Below are positions 48,511 through 59,334 of a stretch of 64,000 nucleotides of DNA, piece by piece. Each line of letters begins with the position of its first letter. The first letter of the stretch is position 1. The DNA is from Endomychus coccineus (taxonomy: Eukaryota > Arthropoda > Insecta > Coleoptera > Endomychidae). Where the stretch lies: contig OY294068.1 in NCBI GenBank assembly GCA_958510875.1, forward strand, positions 19,076,297 to 19,140,296, given 5' to 3'. A model generated the notes under the pieces. That model was not told where the DNA came from. It made no database searches and saw only the letters and a list, made by a program, of their open reading frames with translations. A program made the translations under genes and the position numbers.

Positions 48511-49240
48511 CTCATCTGATGTGAAGATCGTTAGGAGAGGGACTCATAGAAGAAGTGAGCTCTTGAAGACCAAACTTTGATCTATTCAAAGCCCTGGCTG
48601 CCAACCTAACTTTGAAGAGAAAAGATCATTGATGGAAGTCTGCGAAGAGGAAAATGTCAGGTCCTCTACTAATTTTGGAGCTCCTGCATTTTTCCAACCA
48701 TGGTATCGAGGATGCCTCAAAACTCTCCACAAACTGGGCAGATCTCTTCATCAAGAAAATATAGAAGGGAATGCATTTCCCCACCAATGAACACTCATCT
48801 GATGTGAAGATCATTAGAAGAGGGAGGGACTCATAGCAGAAGTGTCCTTTTGGAGGAAGAGCTTTGATGTATTAAGAGCCCTGTATACCCAATCTAACTT
48901 TGAACGGAAAAGATGTTCGATAAAAATCTTCCATGAGGAAAATGTATATAATATCAGGCATTCAAGTGATTTTGAAGGCATGGCATACCCTCAACCACGA
49001 TTCGGATATTGTCTGGGATGCCTCGGGACGACATACTGGGAAGATCTTTTCATCAAGACAATATATAAGAGAATGCATTTCCCGACGAACGTGACTAATT
49101 TGATGTGAAGACCATTAAAAGAGGGATTCATAGCAGATGTGGGCTTTTGGAAACCGAACTTGGATTTATTCAGAGCCTTGTATACCTAAGACACTGGATG
49201 TTTTCAAGAATGTTTCGGATATTTGGGTCGATTCTGTTTG
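48511..49240 (+). repeat. Satellite-like tandem repeat, units of 283 and 300 bp
   Basis: CTCATCTGATGTGAAGATC begins units at 48,511, 48,794 and (as CTAATTTGATGTGAAG) 49,094. Each contains in order GAGGGACTCATAG, CTTTGAT.TATT, AGCCCTG, CTAACTTTGAA, GAGGAAAATGT, GGATGCCTC, ACTGGGCAGATCTCTTCATCAAG and GAATGCATTTCCC. The third unit is truncated. Open frames crossing the units are not conserved in frame, so I read it as non-coding. Confidence 0.75.
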
Positions 49241-50119
49241 CTCATTGCTATAAACCTTGTTCTTCATGTCATATTGCTATCTTCCCGAGCTATAACAATA
49301 ATACTATGGCACTACATATTTTGTTTGGACTGAAGCAAGGTTGTTACCAATTTTGTCCTAGCAATATTCCTATCAAGAACTTCCAGAATCAGTGAATTCA
49401 GAGCTAACAACACTGTATTTGAAGACATTTGTGTGAAGAAGAAAAAGTTAACCTTACTTGTTAAACATTTGTTATCCTTTCTTCGTTATTCCTAATCCCA
49501 ATAGCTAACTTTATTTATAGATCTACTAATAGCAGCTTGACTCATTCCGAGTTTCAGGTTTTTACCAACGATGGTCATGGTAGGTACCATGACCAAAAAA
49601 TTGAAGACTAGCATGAACCTGAGCAAATTAATGTTGAATTTAACATTTTCCAGTCAGTCATTCAACAGTATCTTTTTTTTCTAATTCGTTTATCAACAAA
49701 TTCCCTCAAATCTTCTATTATATCAATTGCAACTATTATATTCAGGCGGAATAGTACGATGAGCTTCTCTGTTGGCAAATTTATGTGATTCCTGGTATCT
49801 CTAGTATGCCGGTATTGTAGTCTAGAAATTTTCCTTACAATTAGATATTCTAAAGTACCTACCTTGAATAAATTTTCATAACCTACCTATACTCAGTATT
49901 TAAGAGCTCTTGGAAGGAATAATAATGAATCAAGTGGTTCTTTGCCATACTCCCAATCTTTTATCTTGTCTTGTAATGCTCAGGGAGTACTACTATGAGG
50001 TTGCTGAGATAGCAATATTGATAGCAAGATTTCTCTAAAAATGACATCGTATTGCTCAAAATTGATGACTGACCAGAATAGCAATATTTTTTTATTGATA
50101 ATATTGCTATTTGCGAACA
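49241..50119. other. Spacer between satellite blocks; small hairpin
   Basis: TGGTCATGG-TAGGTA-CCATGACCA (49,572-49,595) is a perfect 9-bp hairpin. Otherwise no motif. Confidence 0.5.
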
Positions 50120-50410
50120 AAATAGGTCTGATTGTCTGGGATGCCTCGAAACTCTCCACATACTGGGGAAAGCTCTTCATCAATCTCATCTGATGTGAAA
50201 ACCGTTAGAAAACGGGCTTTCAGCAGACTTGGGTTCATAACAGCCAAACTCTTAACCAATCAAAGCCCTAGGAACCTAATTTCACTTTGGATATCATTGA
50301 TCTTCAAATATTGCTATAATGAACTCCAGTGGTTTTGAAGGTTCTTAATGTTCTAGCATGATTCAAATATTGCCTGGGCCACTTGAAGGCCTCCAATATA
50401 TTGTGACGAA
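50120..50410 (+). repeat. Diverged satellite unit
   Basis: TGTCTGGGATGCCTCGAAAC, TCTTCATCAA, CTCATCTGATGTGAAAACC, CCAATCAAAGCCCTAG and TTGCCTGGG recapitulate the 48.5-kb repeat in the same orientation after a ~0.9-kb gap. Confidence 0.6.
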
Positions 50411-51224
50411 AAAGTGACATATATTCAATTATAGAATATAGAATTCAGACGAAAGTTATTTATAATTTCAATATAGAATATCTCCCTTTATCAATTACGT
50501 TTGATCATCTACACGTTTTGTTTTGACTGTCAATGGTCTGAGACCTCGATATGAAAATTACACATCCAAGCCTTGGCATTATGAAAATATTTACATTTAC
50601 ATATTTCTGAGTTTTGAATTCACAAACTATTTCGTATATATGTAATATGTATGCACGTCAACTTGGAATTCAAGGCATAACAACCATGTATGACAACATT
50701 CTACACATTCAATTAGTAAAGGAGGAGCTTCATTATGAATGTTAAGAACGACAAATATTACGCGTGAAAATAAACTTCACCTTCATGTTGTACTTCAAAC
50801 ATATGCGGTCAATAAATGGTCATAATTAGTGCAATATCAACAGACAGAATAAATGCAAACTTATTTCGAGCCCCAGAATATGAAAGTGTAAACAATCTAC
50901 TTGATTATTGAATAGAAGATTATTGTTTAACATTTATTGATTTCTGTTTATTCTGAGTTATATGAAAATGTCTTTATCCTTATTTACAACGTGTGAGATT
51001 CCAAAATTTTTGAGAAATGTTTGTTGAATAAAATGGAAGTCCAGTTTGCTATTCCTATAACTCCTCAAATGTACATCCACTCTACTAGAGAAAGACCTAC
51101 AACTTTGACCTACATACAAGAATATAGATAAAGAAATTTACTGGTTTGTAAATTCAATGTCGAACCTTCAGCCGTTTTCGAGTTACTGAGTGTGCTAACT
51201 AACAGGCCGAGTGTAGAGAGAAAT
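50411..51224. other. Unassigned spacer
   Basis: No motif recognised. Confidence 0.4.
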
Positions 51225-51570
51225 AGCCTGTAAACACAGAAAATAGTACACGTACCGAGGGCCCTCTACAATGTGCGGGCGGGCGTTGAGAAAGCCTAGG
51301 TTATTTTGACCACACTGGAGAAAGATCTGTCCCTGTTTCGATTCTCTAGATTTATTGGATGATATAGGGACTCTAGATGAGAAAGTGGTATGGGGTGCAC
51401 CATCATCTGGAAAGCTGTGGACGATACGAAGGGTCATATCTTTGATATTGAGCAGAAATAATGTTGTGCCAAGACAGATCCCTGTGGAACCTCAGCGTTC
51501 ATGATCAACGTATCGGAGGAGACTCCGTCAACAACCACATGAGTGATGTCTGTACTTTTATTCATAACAA
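51225..51570 (-). pseudogene. CR1/Jockey-type LINE, RT motifs B-C
   Basis: Minus strand: HVVVDGVSSDTLIMNAEVPQ then GSVLAQHYF (about 51,545-51,460; usual GVPQGSVLGPTLF), followed by RIVHSFPDDGAPHTTFSSR, in which FPDD takes the place of FADD, and NNLGFLNARP (usual NLVEFNA). The blocks match those of the CR1-like copy at 18,839 in order. Two frame breaks; truncated at both ends. Confidence 0.7.
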
Positions 51571-51574
51571 TTAA

Positions 51575-52020
51575 ATTCGGATGTTCCAGATTTTTTATTT
51601 TTTAGCCGAAAATGAACCTTGAAGTTTTATTATTCGGATTATCCTTTGGATGATAAAGAAATTTCAAGGGAATAATGTGATGAATACTCTGTGAGAGGGT
51701 TCAGTAGACTCCTCCTAATAAGACTAATGCATGCCCTAAACTCTCTTGGAAATAGGATAATGAATTTAATGCTTCAAATATTACTTCAATTACAGTCGTT
51801 ACAGGATACACTTCCACAAATTTGTTTTAAGTAGAGTATGATAAAACTAGAAATGCGTTGCCTCTTGAAGAATAGACAAATAGTGTGCGCTACTCTTCCC
51901 AAATTGTTTCATTTGGTTACTGATTTTTTTATAATTGTTTCCCATTCTGTGAGATACTCTTTGCATTTGTCTAAATATGATGTAATACATTATTAATGTT
52001 CCAAAGAAAATGTACAAAAA
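51575..52020. other. Unassigned spacer
   Basis: No motif recognised. Confidence 0.4.
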
Positions 52021-52024
52021 TAAA

Positions 52025-52100
52025 TTTTCTTTTTCTGGGAATTGAACCCGAGTGAGTGGGATTCCGGAATAAGCCCCTACACCACATTATGCACTTCTTA
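52025..52100 (-). repeat. tRNA-like relic (box A and box B)
   Basis: Minus strand: TGGTGTAGGGGC (box A-like) is followed about 33 bases later by GGGTTCAATTCCC (box B-like, with three G-C pairs in the T stem). D and anticodon arms cannot be folded well and the acceptor ends do not pair. Either a SINE head or a decayed tRNA. Confidence 0.4.
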
Positions 52101-53500
52101 TATGCTATTGTTAAAGTACGATGTATATTCAAGTTTACTTCAATAATTGTTGATGTTGTTGTTTTTGAACGATTTTGTTGAAATTTTTAACAAAGCAATA
52201 TTGAACCTTAAATTCACTGTGAAAGTTTTGAATCGATTCAGAGTACACTTTGGGAGTTACGATGTTTTCAAATTACGTTCAGATAAAAGTGTGTTATCAC
52301 ACAATTTCCCTGAAATCAAAAGAATCTTTCGTTTCTTAGTTATCATGTGGACAAGTTCCGAGACATATATACAGACAGACAGACGAATTTTTCAAAGTTG
52401 CTTAATATTCGATGAAAAGTACTATGGTGAAGAAATTTTTGTTCTAGGACTTTTTTTAACTAAAGATTTTAAAAATAGCTTTAGTAAATGCAATACACTC
52501 GAAGAATAGAATAATGCATACGACAGCTGCGTATAAAGCAACAAACTGAGTTTTATAGCCCTCCAAAAACTATTTATTGTCGTCTTACAAGAGTTGGTTA
52601 GAATTTTTCAAGTCCGTCTATTATGTATGCCATTACAATGAGACATCCGGGATCTAAGCACAGTTCACTCTTATTGTAAGAAAATATAATCAATATTAGT
52701 CTCCATAGATCCAGATTTATAAGAATAACGTTCGAGTACTAATTCATTATTTATGTAAATGTTCTGTAGAGTGCCAACTTGTCCCAATCTGTTTGTACCC
52801 ATTATGACTATGTAAATGACGCATTCCAAATTCAGAAGCATTGCTTTGCCAAGTAAACATATAGACTGTCTGAGCAATTAAATATTAGGAGCACACATGT
52901 TATATCCGCATTCGCTTCAGAGTCGAGTCATGTTCCAATAAATTCGGGCTAAATCTCTTAATTCTACAAATAAATAAGAATTTTTCTTGAATTAGGATAA
53001 GCTTCGAAATAGTATCGGAGATTCGCGTTTTAATTTAATAACAAATGAATGCTTATTATAATAAACAAATACAATATATCTAAGAGTATTATTTTGAATT
53101 TGGCTTACAACATTTTGAGGTCTCTGACTACCAATTTGAGGTTAAGAAAATTTCAAATCAAAATTTCGTTCAAAACAGAAGAGCAGAGTGAAGACAATCA
53201 ATGATCGAGTTATTCGTAGATTACTGACTTCCTTCACTCTCCTTCTGTCAGTAAAATTTTCTTATTTCGGACACTTCTGCGGGTTGAATGAGTGCTTGTA
53301 ATATACAGGGCATATATCCAACGCGATCTATATATGGAGAACTAAAAGTAGTACTATTCTGGAAAGTTGTAGAGACGGTGAAGAAAACCAAACAGTATTT
53401 CTTCGTTATGAAAATTCCGGTTTCTCCTGGAGTCACGTCACCTTTGTTCTGATTCAGATTAATGTATTACATTCTATACCCTAGATGGTATTTGAGCAGG
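52101..53500. other. Unassigned spacer
   Basis: A 120-codon plus-strand open frame (52,147-52,509; FxxRF-rich, basic) has no family I recognise. No other signal. Confidence 0.4.
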
Positions 53501-53523
53501 CATATTTTGATTTCTAGTTTAGT

Positions 53524-53566
53524 GTACTCTGATGATGTCTACTTGGTAGCTGAAAGGTCTCAGTAC
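53524..53566 (+). ncRNA. Hammerhead ribozyme, PLE family E
   Basis: GTACT (stem I 5' strand), CTGATGA (53,529-53,535), extra T, then stem II with CTAC-TTG-GTAG at its centre plus a G-T pair and one mismatch at its base, then GAAA (53,552-53,555). Stem III is a G-C and an A-T pair around a GT loop; the cleavage triplet is CTC; AGTAC (53,562-53,566) pairs perfectly with GTACT. All conserved core bases are present although the sequence is unrelated to family B. Predicted cleavage after 53,561. Confidence 0.65.
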
Positions 53567-53689
53567 TTTAACAGTATTTTTAGTGGATAAGAATGATTGT
53601 TTCTTATTTATTGTGATATAGTGTATACACAGTGTGAGGCCTCAGGTTATAGCCACACGGTGCTCAACGTGTTAATAAAAACTACTATA

Positions 53690-54505
53690 AACAAACAAGC
53701 GGATGTGAAATGGGTAATTCACTCTCTCCTTTTTCCGCCAATATTTTCCTAAGCGAACTTGAAACCTCTATAAAATCAAAATATAATCAGTTTTCAAAAG
53801 TTTAGTATAGATATGTCGATGATATTTTCGCGATTATATGTTAAGATTTTGATTTACATGGCTTTTTGAATACTCAATACCAAATTCGATTCATTCAAAT
53901 TCACTGCAGAAATAGAATGAAATAACAGCTCCCTTTCCTGATATTAACATATACAGAAAACATATTCAAACAAATTGGTATACTCATGTAGATATTTTTT
54001 GTTACAACAATTGATTATGAAATAGCCCCATTTAATAGTCATGTTCATATATCTTTAAACGACTCTTTGAGCCACCAAAATTATTTCAACGAAGTTTAGA
54101 AACTTCAGCAAATAGCGTAGGATGAAAATTTAATTTCTAAACTAAGACGAAATTGGAACTGAACCAATTAACCAACTTGGAGCCACTAGTTAATATATTC
54201 AATAAGTAATACAACCATTTTAAAGATGTAAGAACAAGCTGAAAAACCGTTCAAGCAACATCTTCGATAAAATGTCCGACTTCACCGTGATTTACAAAAG
54301 TGGTTTTAACTCGGTATAAAGAACATTTTGCGCATATGAAGAAACATAATGGTGAAAAATCAGCGTTAGCCGAGCATATTTGGAATATATCGCACAATTT
54401 CTCAAGTGTCTCACTTTTAAAACACAGTACGCACAAATATCTAGGTAATTTAGAACCCTTGTTACCCTTGTTTGCATCATTATTCCCAAATAGTATGTTA
54501 TTTTG
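53690..54505 (+). pseudogene. PLE family E RT and GIY-YIG endonuclease remnants
   Basis: QTSGCEMGNSLSPFSANIF is RT motif B (about 53,692-53,750). YRYVDDIFAI is motif C with an intact YVDD (about 53,810-53,838). LPFPDINIYRKHIQTNWYTH (about 53,930-53,990) is the post-RT block. After a gap, LTRYKEHFAHMKKHNGEKSA then LAEHIWNISHNF (about 54,305-54,405) is the middle of the PLE endonuclease; the GIY-YIG core itself is missing. Stops and frameshifts throughout. Confidence 0.75.
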
Positions 54506-54545
54506 ATTTATAATCTAGTTTACTCTGATGATGGCTATTCAGCTA

Positions 54546-55314
54546 TTCCATTAGTGGAAGAATTAACATGTTCAAACTGGTTTTCAGATGAAATTAAGAT
54601 CCAATTGTTTTATTTTATTATGTACCCATAATATGTCAAATAGGAAAATTTCAATTAGAACTTTTATAGCAGGTAAAGTTCATTTGATTTTGATTTTAGA
54701 ATCTCTTTTATCAGTATTCATGAGTTGCGATTTTCCTAACGCAATATGCAAAGAATTGCAAGTTTATTGTGAGACTTTCTATGATTCTCGAGAGAAATAT
54801 TCATTCCAATAGTGCCACGAACTTCCGTGCTCTAGATCCCTTCAATAGTTCATCACAACATCAGCATTAATTCAAATTCATGCGAATTTTTCCTTTGTTG
54901 AAAATTTTAATTATCGCGCGTCGGAATCTGTACCGAAGAGGACGATTGAAGTTTTCCATTTGTAACTGTTGTTGAATTTCCATAGTTTCTTCCACTCAAA
55001 GAGTCATTTGAACATTGAAACTCTCATTCGGTTCACTTCTCGACCATGAATTGGTTCATATATATTGAGTAGATGTAAGTAATTGTTAGGTATATACTAA
55101 ATTACAGACTTTTTCCAATTTATGGTCAATAATATGGGAATAAATTTGAAAAGTGTTCAAAATAGTTAAAGTTTTTAAACTCAAACTTTTGAGTGAATCC
55201 CCTTCGAAAATTTTCCATTCGAAAATGTGCATCCCAAAATCTCCCAAGATTAAGAATTTTTGATAAAATTTAAAATTTGAGACCTTCTACAGTGAATCTG
55301 ATATGGTGAATTTG
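54546..55314. other. Unassigned spacer
   Basis: No motif recognised; the 74-codon frame at 54,588-54,812 shows no family signal. Confidence 0.4.
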
Positions 55315-55510
55315 GGATTTGTTATGTCCAAGATGTGAAATTGTGCATTTGTTCATGTTTAGGGGATCTCCCACTCAGAATACCATTTTTCGACTGAGAA
55401 AAGATCAGATTGAAGTTCTCGATGATGCGAAAAAGGATTTGGGAATATCTTTCCATCATCAAGGTAAAATGCATTATGGAAACTCAAGGAACGTGGTAGG
55501 TCTGAAGTAT
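55315..55510 (+). pseudogene. LINE RT scrap, thumb region
   Basis: CEIVHLFMFRGSPTQ then IEVLDDAKKDLGISF matches the 'sKCxxxxFtR...v.....KDLGVxFD' block of CR1/L2-like LINEs. Only about 60 codons; weak. Confidence 0.45.
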
Positions 55511-55513
55511 ATA

Positions 55514-55600
55514 TCAAAAGAAGGATGAGCCCCTGCACGGATCCCTTGGGACACCTTCGGGTAAAAGTTTTGTGATTTGGAATTCTCCGATTTGGATACC
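55514..55600 (-). pseudogene. LINE RT scrap, motif B
   Basis: EGVPRDPCRGSSFFDIYF resembles GVPQGSxLGPLLFxIYI. It lies in opposite orientation to the scrap immediately to its left, so the junction at about 55,510 joins two LINE pieces head on. Weak. Confidence 0.4.
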
Positions 55601-55824
55601 TCTTTTGATAGACGCGGACACTTTCGAAGCAGTTACCTTGCAGAATCCAAGAACTAAAGGCATATCGACCTGCTCAATGAAAGGGATATCCATATTTAAT
55701 AACTGCCAATTGGAAGCAACAATAACAGCAATAATGATTAAGTAATAACTGTAATTGGGGGAAAAGCCACTAAAAGTGGACAAATTATTGAAACGTCTAC
55801 TGTCAACAATAAACCGGGACACTC

Positions 55825-56520
55825 ATGAATATGTTTCTTGTCAAAATCATAACTCTGGCCACGGCCAACTAAATTTTGTACTACAATTTTGCTAAACTTG
55901 TTTAAGAATATCGGTTATCAGTGTTTGAAAAACATTCTTTTCCTTCTAAACTATGCAAAATACGGAATTTTCACTAGAGATAAAAAATGAAGATAATGAA
56001 TGAGTTTTTTTGTTGAAACAATCTTAGAACCATATTATCACCCCTAAAAAAAATATTCAAAAAATGTCAGAGGGGTGAGGGTGGTTTTACTCTTCCACAA
56101 TTCCCTTTGAATTTCTTTGATCGCTGAAAGTAGGGTAATTTTATACAATGCATTTTTGCAAAATTTCATCTAATTTGCTCCTCGCATTAGTGAATAGCGC
56201 ACAAAAATGTGATTTTTTAAGTCACTTTTGAACTCTCCTCACAGACAAACGGTATATTTTGTTACTATATAAATTGGGTTCAATCGACTTATTCTGACCT
56301 CTACAATGAGTGGTAGTTTTATTGCCAGCAATTTTGGGACATCCTGTATATACCTGCAGATTAGGTGTAATAATAGGCCTTGAAACAGGCGATTCAAGTA
56401 CATGTATTGTGAAATTTGAGACCAAATCCCATAAATTTTTTTTTGTTAATTCATATATACTGAAAATAGTTTTTTTCAAGTAAATTAAAACATAACAAAA
56501 CCTAGAACGACATATAGGAA
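55825..56520. other. Spacer with MITE-like terminus
   Basis: GGGACATCCTGTATATACC near 56,336-56,354 resembles the end of common insect MITEs (TACAGGATGTCCCAAAAT on the other strand). Partner end not found. Confidence 0.4.
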
Positions 56521-56524
56521 TTAC

Positions 56525-56986
56525 GTGAATTCGAAAAAACATCGACATCCGTATTTTTGCTATACCAACAAACATTATATCAAACGACTGAATTTTTTTT
56601 TAATCAAACCTGTTCAATTTATTCGGGCCATTCATAAATCATTTCGGAGTAGAACATCTTTTCAATTAAACAAAAACACTAACGGGACCGTCCGGGTAAA
56701 TTGCGAAAAGCTCGTACACTCGAAAACTTCTATGTTGAAAGCTCATGAGGTGCGCGAGCTTACTGAAACGCTCTGCGTACTTGGATCCGAAGCTGCAAGT
56801 TACACTGCGGTCACTGAAACCGGCGTAGGCGTGGTGCGAGTCTCATATTGCGGTACATCCCAACTCTCTCTGCATGTTCCTCCAGTTGTGAGCCTCTCGG
56901 ATATACCACCGATACAACATTCTGTAAGGATGAGATATCGTCCATCTCATGTTCTTGATTATCCTTTGCGCATTGAGGAATTCTGA
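56525..56986 (+). CDS. Unrecognised 153-codon ORF in a GC-richer island
   Basis: The longest unexplained open frame in the window. The N-terminal third is Lys/Phe/Asn-rich like the surrounding A+T-rich DNA. From about residue 55 on, base composition shifts (56,690-56,960 is clearly richer in G+C) and the protein becomes Val/Thr/Ser-rich. No signal peptide, membrane segment or motif that I can name. A minus-strand frame (56,811-57,008) covers the same island and is equally open, so the coding strand is uncertain. It could be a remnant exon, a transposon piece or chance. Confidence 0.2.
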   Translation: MNSKKHRHPYFCYTNKHYIKRLNFFLIKPVQFIRAIHKSFRSRTSFQLNKNTNGTVRVNCEKLVHSKTSMLKAHEVRELTETLCVLGSEAASYTAVTETGVGVVRVSYCGTSQLSLHVPPVVSLSDIPPIQHSVRMRYRPSHVLDYPLRIEEF

Positions 56987-57009
56987 CTTTCTTCAACAAT
57001 CTGTGCATA

Positions 57010-57429
57010 AATTAATCTACTCAAGCCGGAACCTTATTGTTCGGGCTATTGATAACTTTTCAATAACTTTTCAATTCACCTCTCACTTTGATAGATGTTT
57101 GAAATGAAATTAAATGATATAGTTGATACAATTGTTCGTTCTAAATAACATATTTTTATTATTATTACGTTTGAAAAGGGCAGAGGTTCTAGAAGGCGTA
57201 CTCTAAATTATTAAATTTTCTTCATAAAATTTGGTTACATAAATGTAGCAGAGCCTGAAAAAAAATTAAGCGCGTTAAACAATCCTGTTATCTGAATTTT
57301 GATAGCAACTTTATCAATCAATTCATTCAAAATCAGCAAAACAATTTGCAAAAATTTTTTTCACAAAATCAAAGCCATTCAATCAATAAAAATACATAGT
57401 TTAATGAAGTTCGTAGGTCATGAAAAACA
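57010..57429. other. Unassigned spacer
   Basis: No motif recognised. Confidence 0.4.
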
Positions 57430-58765
57430 AGATATCAATAAGCAATGGTTGAAAATCTAACAGACACAAACATTCCAGCACACGTTAGGCTTGGGTCCAA
57501 ATTGTTTGATAATGAAAAAAGCCTAATCGACGATATAACTACCAATTTAGAATGCGAAAATAGAAATAAAAATTTAGAGGAGAAAAATTAAGCTAGAAAT
57601 AAAATTTATAACATATTGACAAATAAAAAGGATGAACAAAAAGCAGAAATAGGCATAGCTATAACTATCGCACAAAAAAGACAAAAGAGTTCTTGGATGT
57701 CAACCCTCAAATACTAGTTTTGAATGCGGATAAATCTAATAAAACCGTCATAATGTATAGAAATGACTACGAAAACAAAATCGGAAATCTATTAAACGAT
57801 GAAACAACTTACAAAGAATTAAAATCTGACCCTACATTATCAGTAGAAAATGACATGAATAAATTAATGAACAAATGTACAAAGATAAGATAATGCATTT
57901 TGAATTGAAAAATAAATTAATTTGTCATAATGGACAAGCACCTCATATCTATGGGCTTCCAAAACTATATGAAAGTGAGACCCATTGTAAGTAATATTGG
58001 AGCATCTATCTATCAACTGTATAATAGGAATCAATGAATTTGATGTGATATACTCATGGCATTTTAATGAGTTCATAAAAAATCAATCCGTACCCGTAGA
58101 TCATCTATTGATTTCCTTAGACGTTGTTTGTTTACGAATATATCTGTCGTCTTGGCATTGAGTAGTAACAAAAAACATTGGGCAGAGATTAAAAACTACA
58201 CACCTCTAGATAAATCTGAGTTCATGAAGTTTTGTACAGAATGCAGCTATTTTAATTACGGTGAGCGATATCTTGGGCAAATATTCGGCACAGCAATGTT
58301 ATCTTCTATTCCAGCTACTATTGCTAATCTAGTTATGGAATGCCCAGAGGAATCTGTAATAAATTCATCAGATTTTCAACCTGTATTCTTTAAACGGTAT
58401 GTAGATGATTGCCTAATGTTTGTTATCAATGATGAAATTCAGTGAGTGATTAATAAATTTAATAATTTCCACTGTAAACTTCAATTTACTCGTGGAATAG
58501 AAGTGAACAAAAACATAGATTTCCTAGATTTGAACATTCCGGAGACTTCAGAGAAAATTAAGAAATGCTTAAAAAAGTATGATATAAATATTGCGCATAA
58601 ACCTTCTAACTGTGTTGGGAAATATTTTCCAAATCTAGAACCTTCAATACCTAAAGGTAAACAAACCAACACAGTATACAAATTGAATTGTTTAGATTGC
58701 GATGGAACTTATACAGGAGTCTTTAAACTATCTTTACAAAAAAAATGTATCCCTGTGGGACACCT
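57430..58765 (+). pseudogene. Penelope-like element, family B, second coding copy
   Basis: The N-terminal region is present here but absent from the copy at 15,846: HVRLGSKLFDNEKSLIDDI and KIYNILTNKKDEQKAEIGIA (57,480-57,660). RT follows: LNADKSNKTVIMYRND, FKRYVDDCLMF with YVDD intact (about 58,390-58,425), and FGTAMLSSIPATIANLVMEC, where the GSP of motif B is changed to LSS. NIDFLDLNIPETSEKIKKC shows a direct join of two segments about 330 bp apart in the other copy. The GIY-YIG core reads NTVYKLNCLDCDGTYTGVFK, then the element breaks off at about 58,750. Frameshifts near 57,700, 57,890 and 58,130 and a TGA at 58,443 make it non-functional. Confidence 0.85.
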
Positions 58766-58985
58766 TTAATTCCCAGACTTCATCTTGCATTTATCTTCAA
58801 TAGATATAAAGATATTTCTCAAATCAAAAATAGAATCAGCCATTACGTGATGGAAATCCATTCTAAACTTGAAAAAAATATGTAAGAGAATTTGAAACAA
58901 ATGATTAAATGGATATACTGATTTATCTCATGTTGACTTTTCAAGATAACAATGATAAGGTCTTCTTAGTCCAGATCGATTAATA
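58766..58985. other. Boundary region with LINE-like scrap
   Basis: Immediately after the PLE, the minus strand reads SLGIKGVPQGY (about 58,750-58,785), like RT motif B of a LINE. The shared segment FRMDFHHVMADSI (58,831-58,875) lies just upstream on that strand. Too short for a firm call. Confidence 0.3.
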
Positions 58986-58988
58986 ACC

Positions 58989-59330
58989 TCACAAACTTAT
59001 AGTTCCAGACAGCTGTTTCGCTCTTATCATAGAGCTCATCAGTGAAATATCAATATCTTCTTTTGTACTAAGTGTAGCTCTCAGCATCAAGTGATTTGAC
59101 CATAACGTGGATGCCTTCAACTTCGTTGATAAATCGGAAAAAAATGCAATCGTGACATTTTCAGATCGGAAGGTCGTCTTTTTTTCTTGGCAATAATCCA
59201 TAAAACGTTTATAAGCGTATTCATATTTTGCCTTGGATTTATTCAGCAATAAATTTAAGATGACATTTTCAGCAGCATTTACTAACTCTGATGGTGTCCC
59301 GCACACCTGGACATCATCATTACTGTCCAT
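58989..59330 (-). pseudogene. Tyrosine-recombinase-like N-terminal (core-binding) domain
   Basis: Met at 59,330. Residues LLLNKSKAKYEYAYKRFMDY, CQEKKTTFRSENVTIAFFSD and LSTKLKASTLWSNHLMLRAT form the SAM-like core-binding domain found before the catalytic domain of Crypton-type and other eukaryotic tyrosine recombinases (KSKxxYexay..F..WC...StLWs.yS.LR). The frame ends after 113 codons without R-H-x-x-R-Y residues, so the catalytic half is missing. Its sequence is unlike the Crypton at 28.8 kb, so this is a different lineage. The acidic N-terminus (MDSNDDVQVCG) looks like a genuine start. Confidence 0.6.
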
Positions 59331-59334
59331 TTTA

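Larger units (their letters stand above)
53505..54545 (+). mobile_element. Penelope-like element, family E, between two terminal repeats
   Basis: TTGATTT.TA.T.TAGTTTA.TGTACTCTGATGATG occurs at about 53,508-53,537 and, shortened, at about 54,503-54,532, both in plus orientation, bracketing RT and endonuclease remnants. This is the direct pLTR-body-pLTR arrangement of PLEs. The body is only about 0.95 kb, so large internal deletions are present. Confidence 0.75.

Noticed and set aside
48842..49395. Open frames of 88 and 96 codons in the satellite region
   Set aside because: They traverse tandem units whose frame is not kept between units; no protein motif.
54503..54560. Second family E hammerhead
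   Set aside because: CTGATGATG is present but no GAAA box or stem I partner follows; only the terminal-repeat sequence is conserved.
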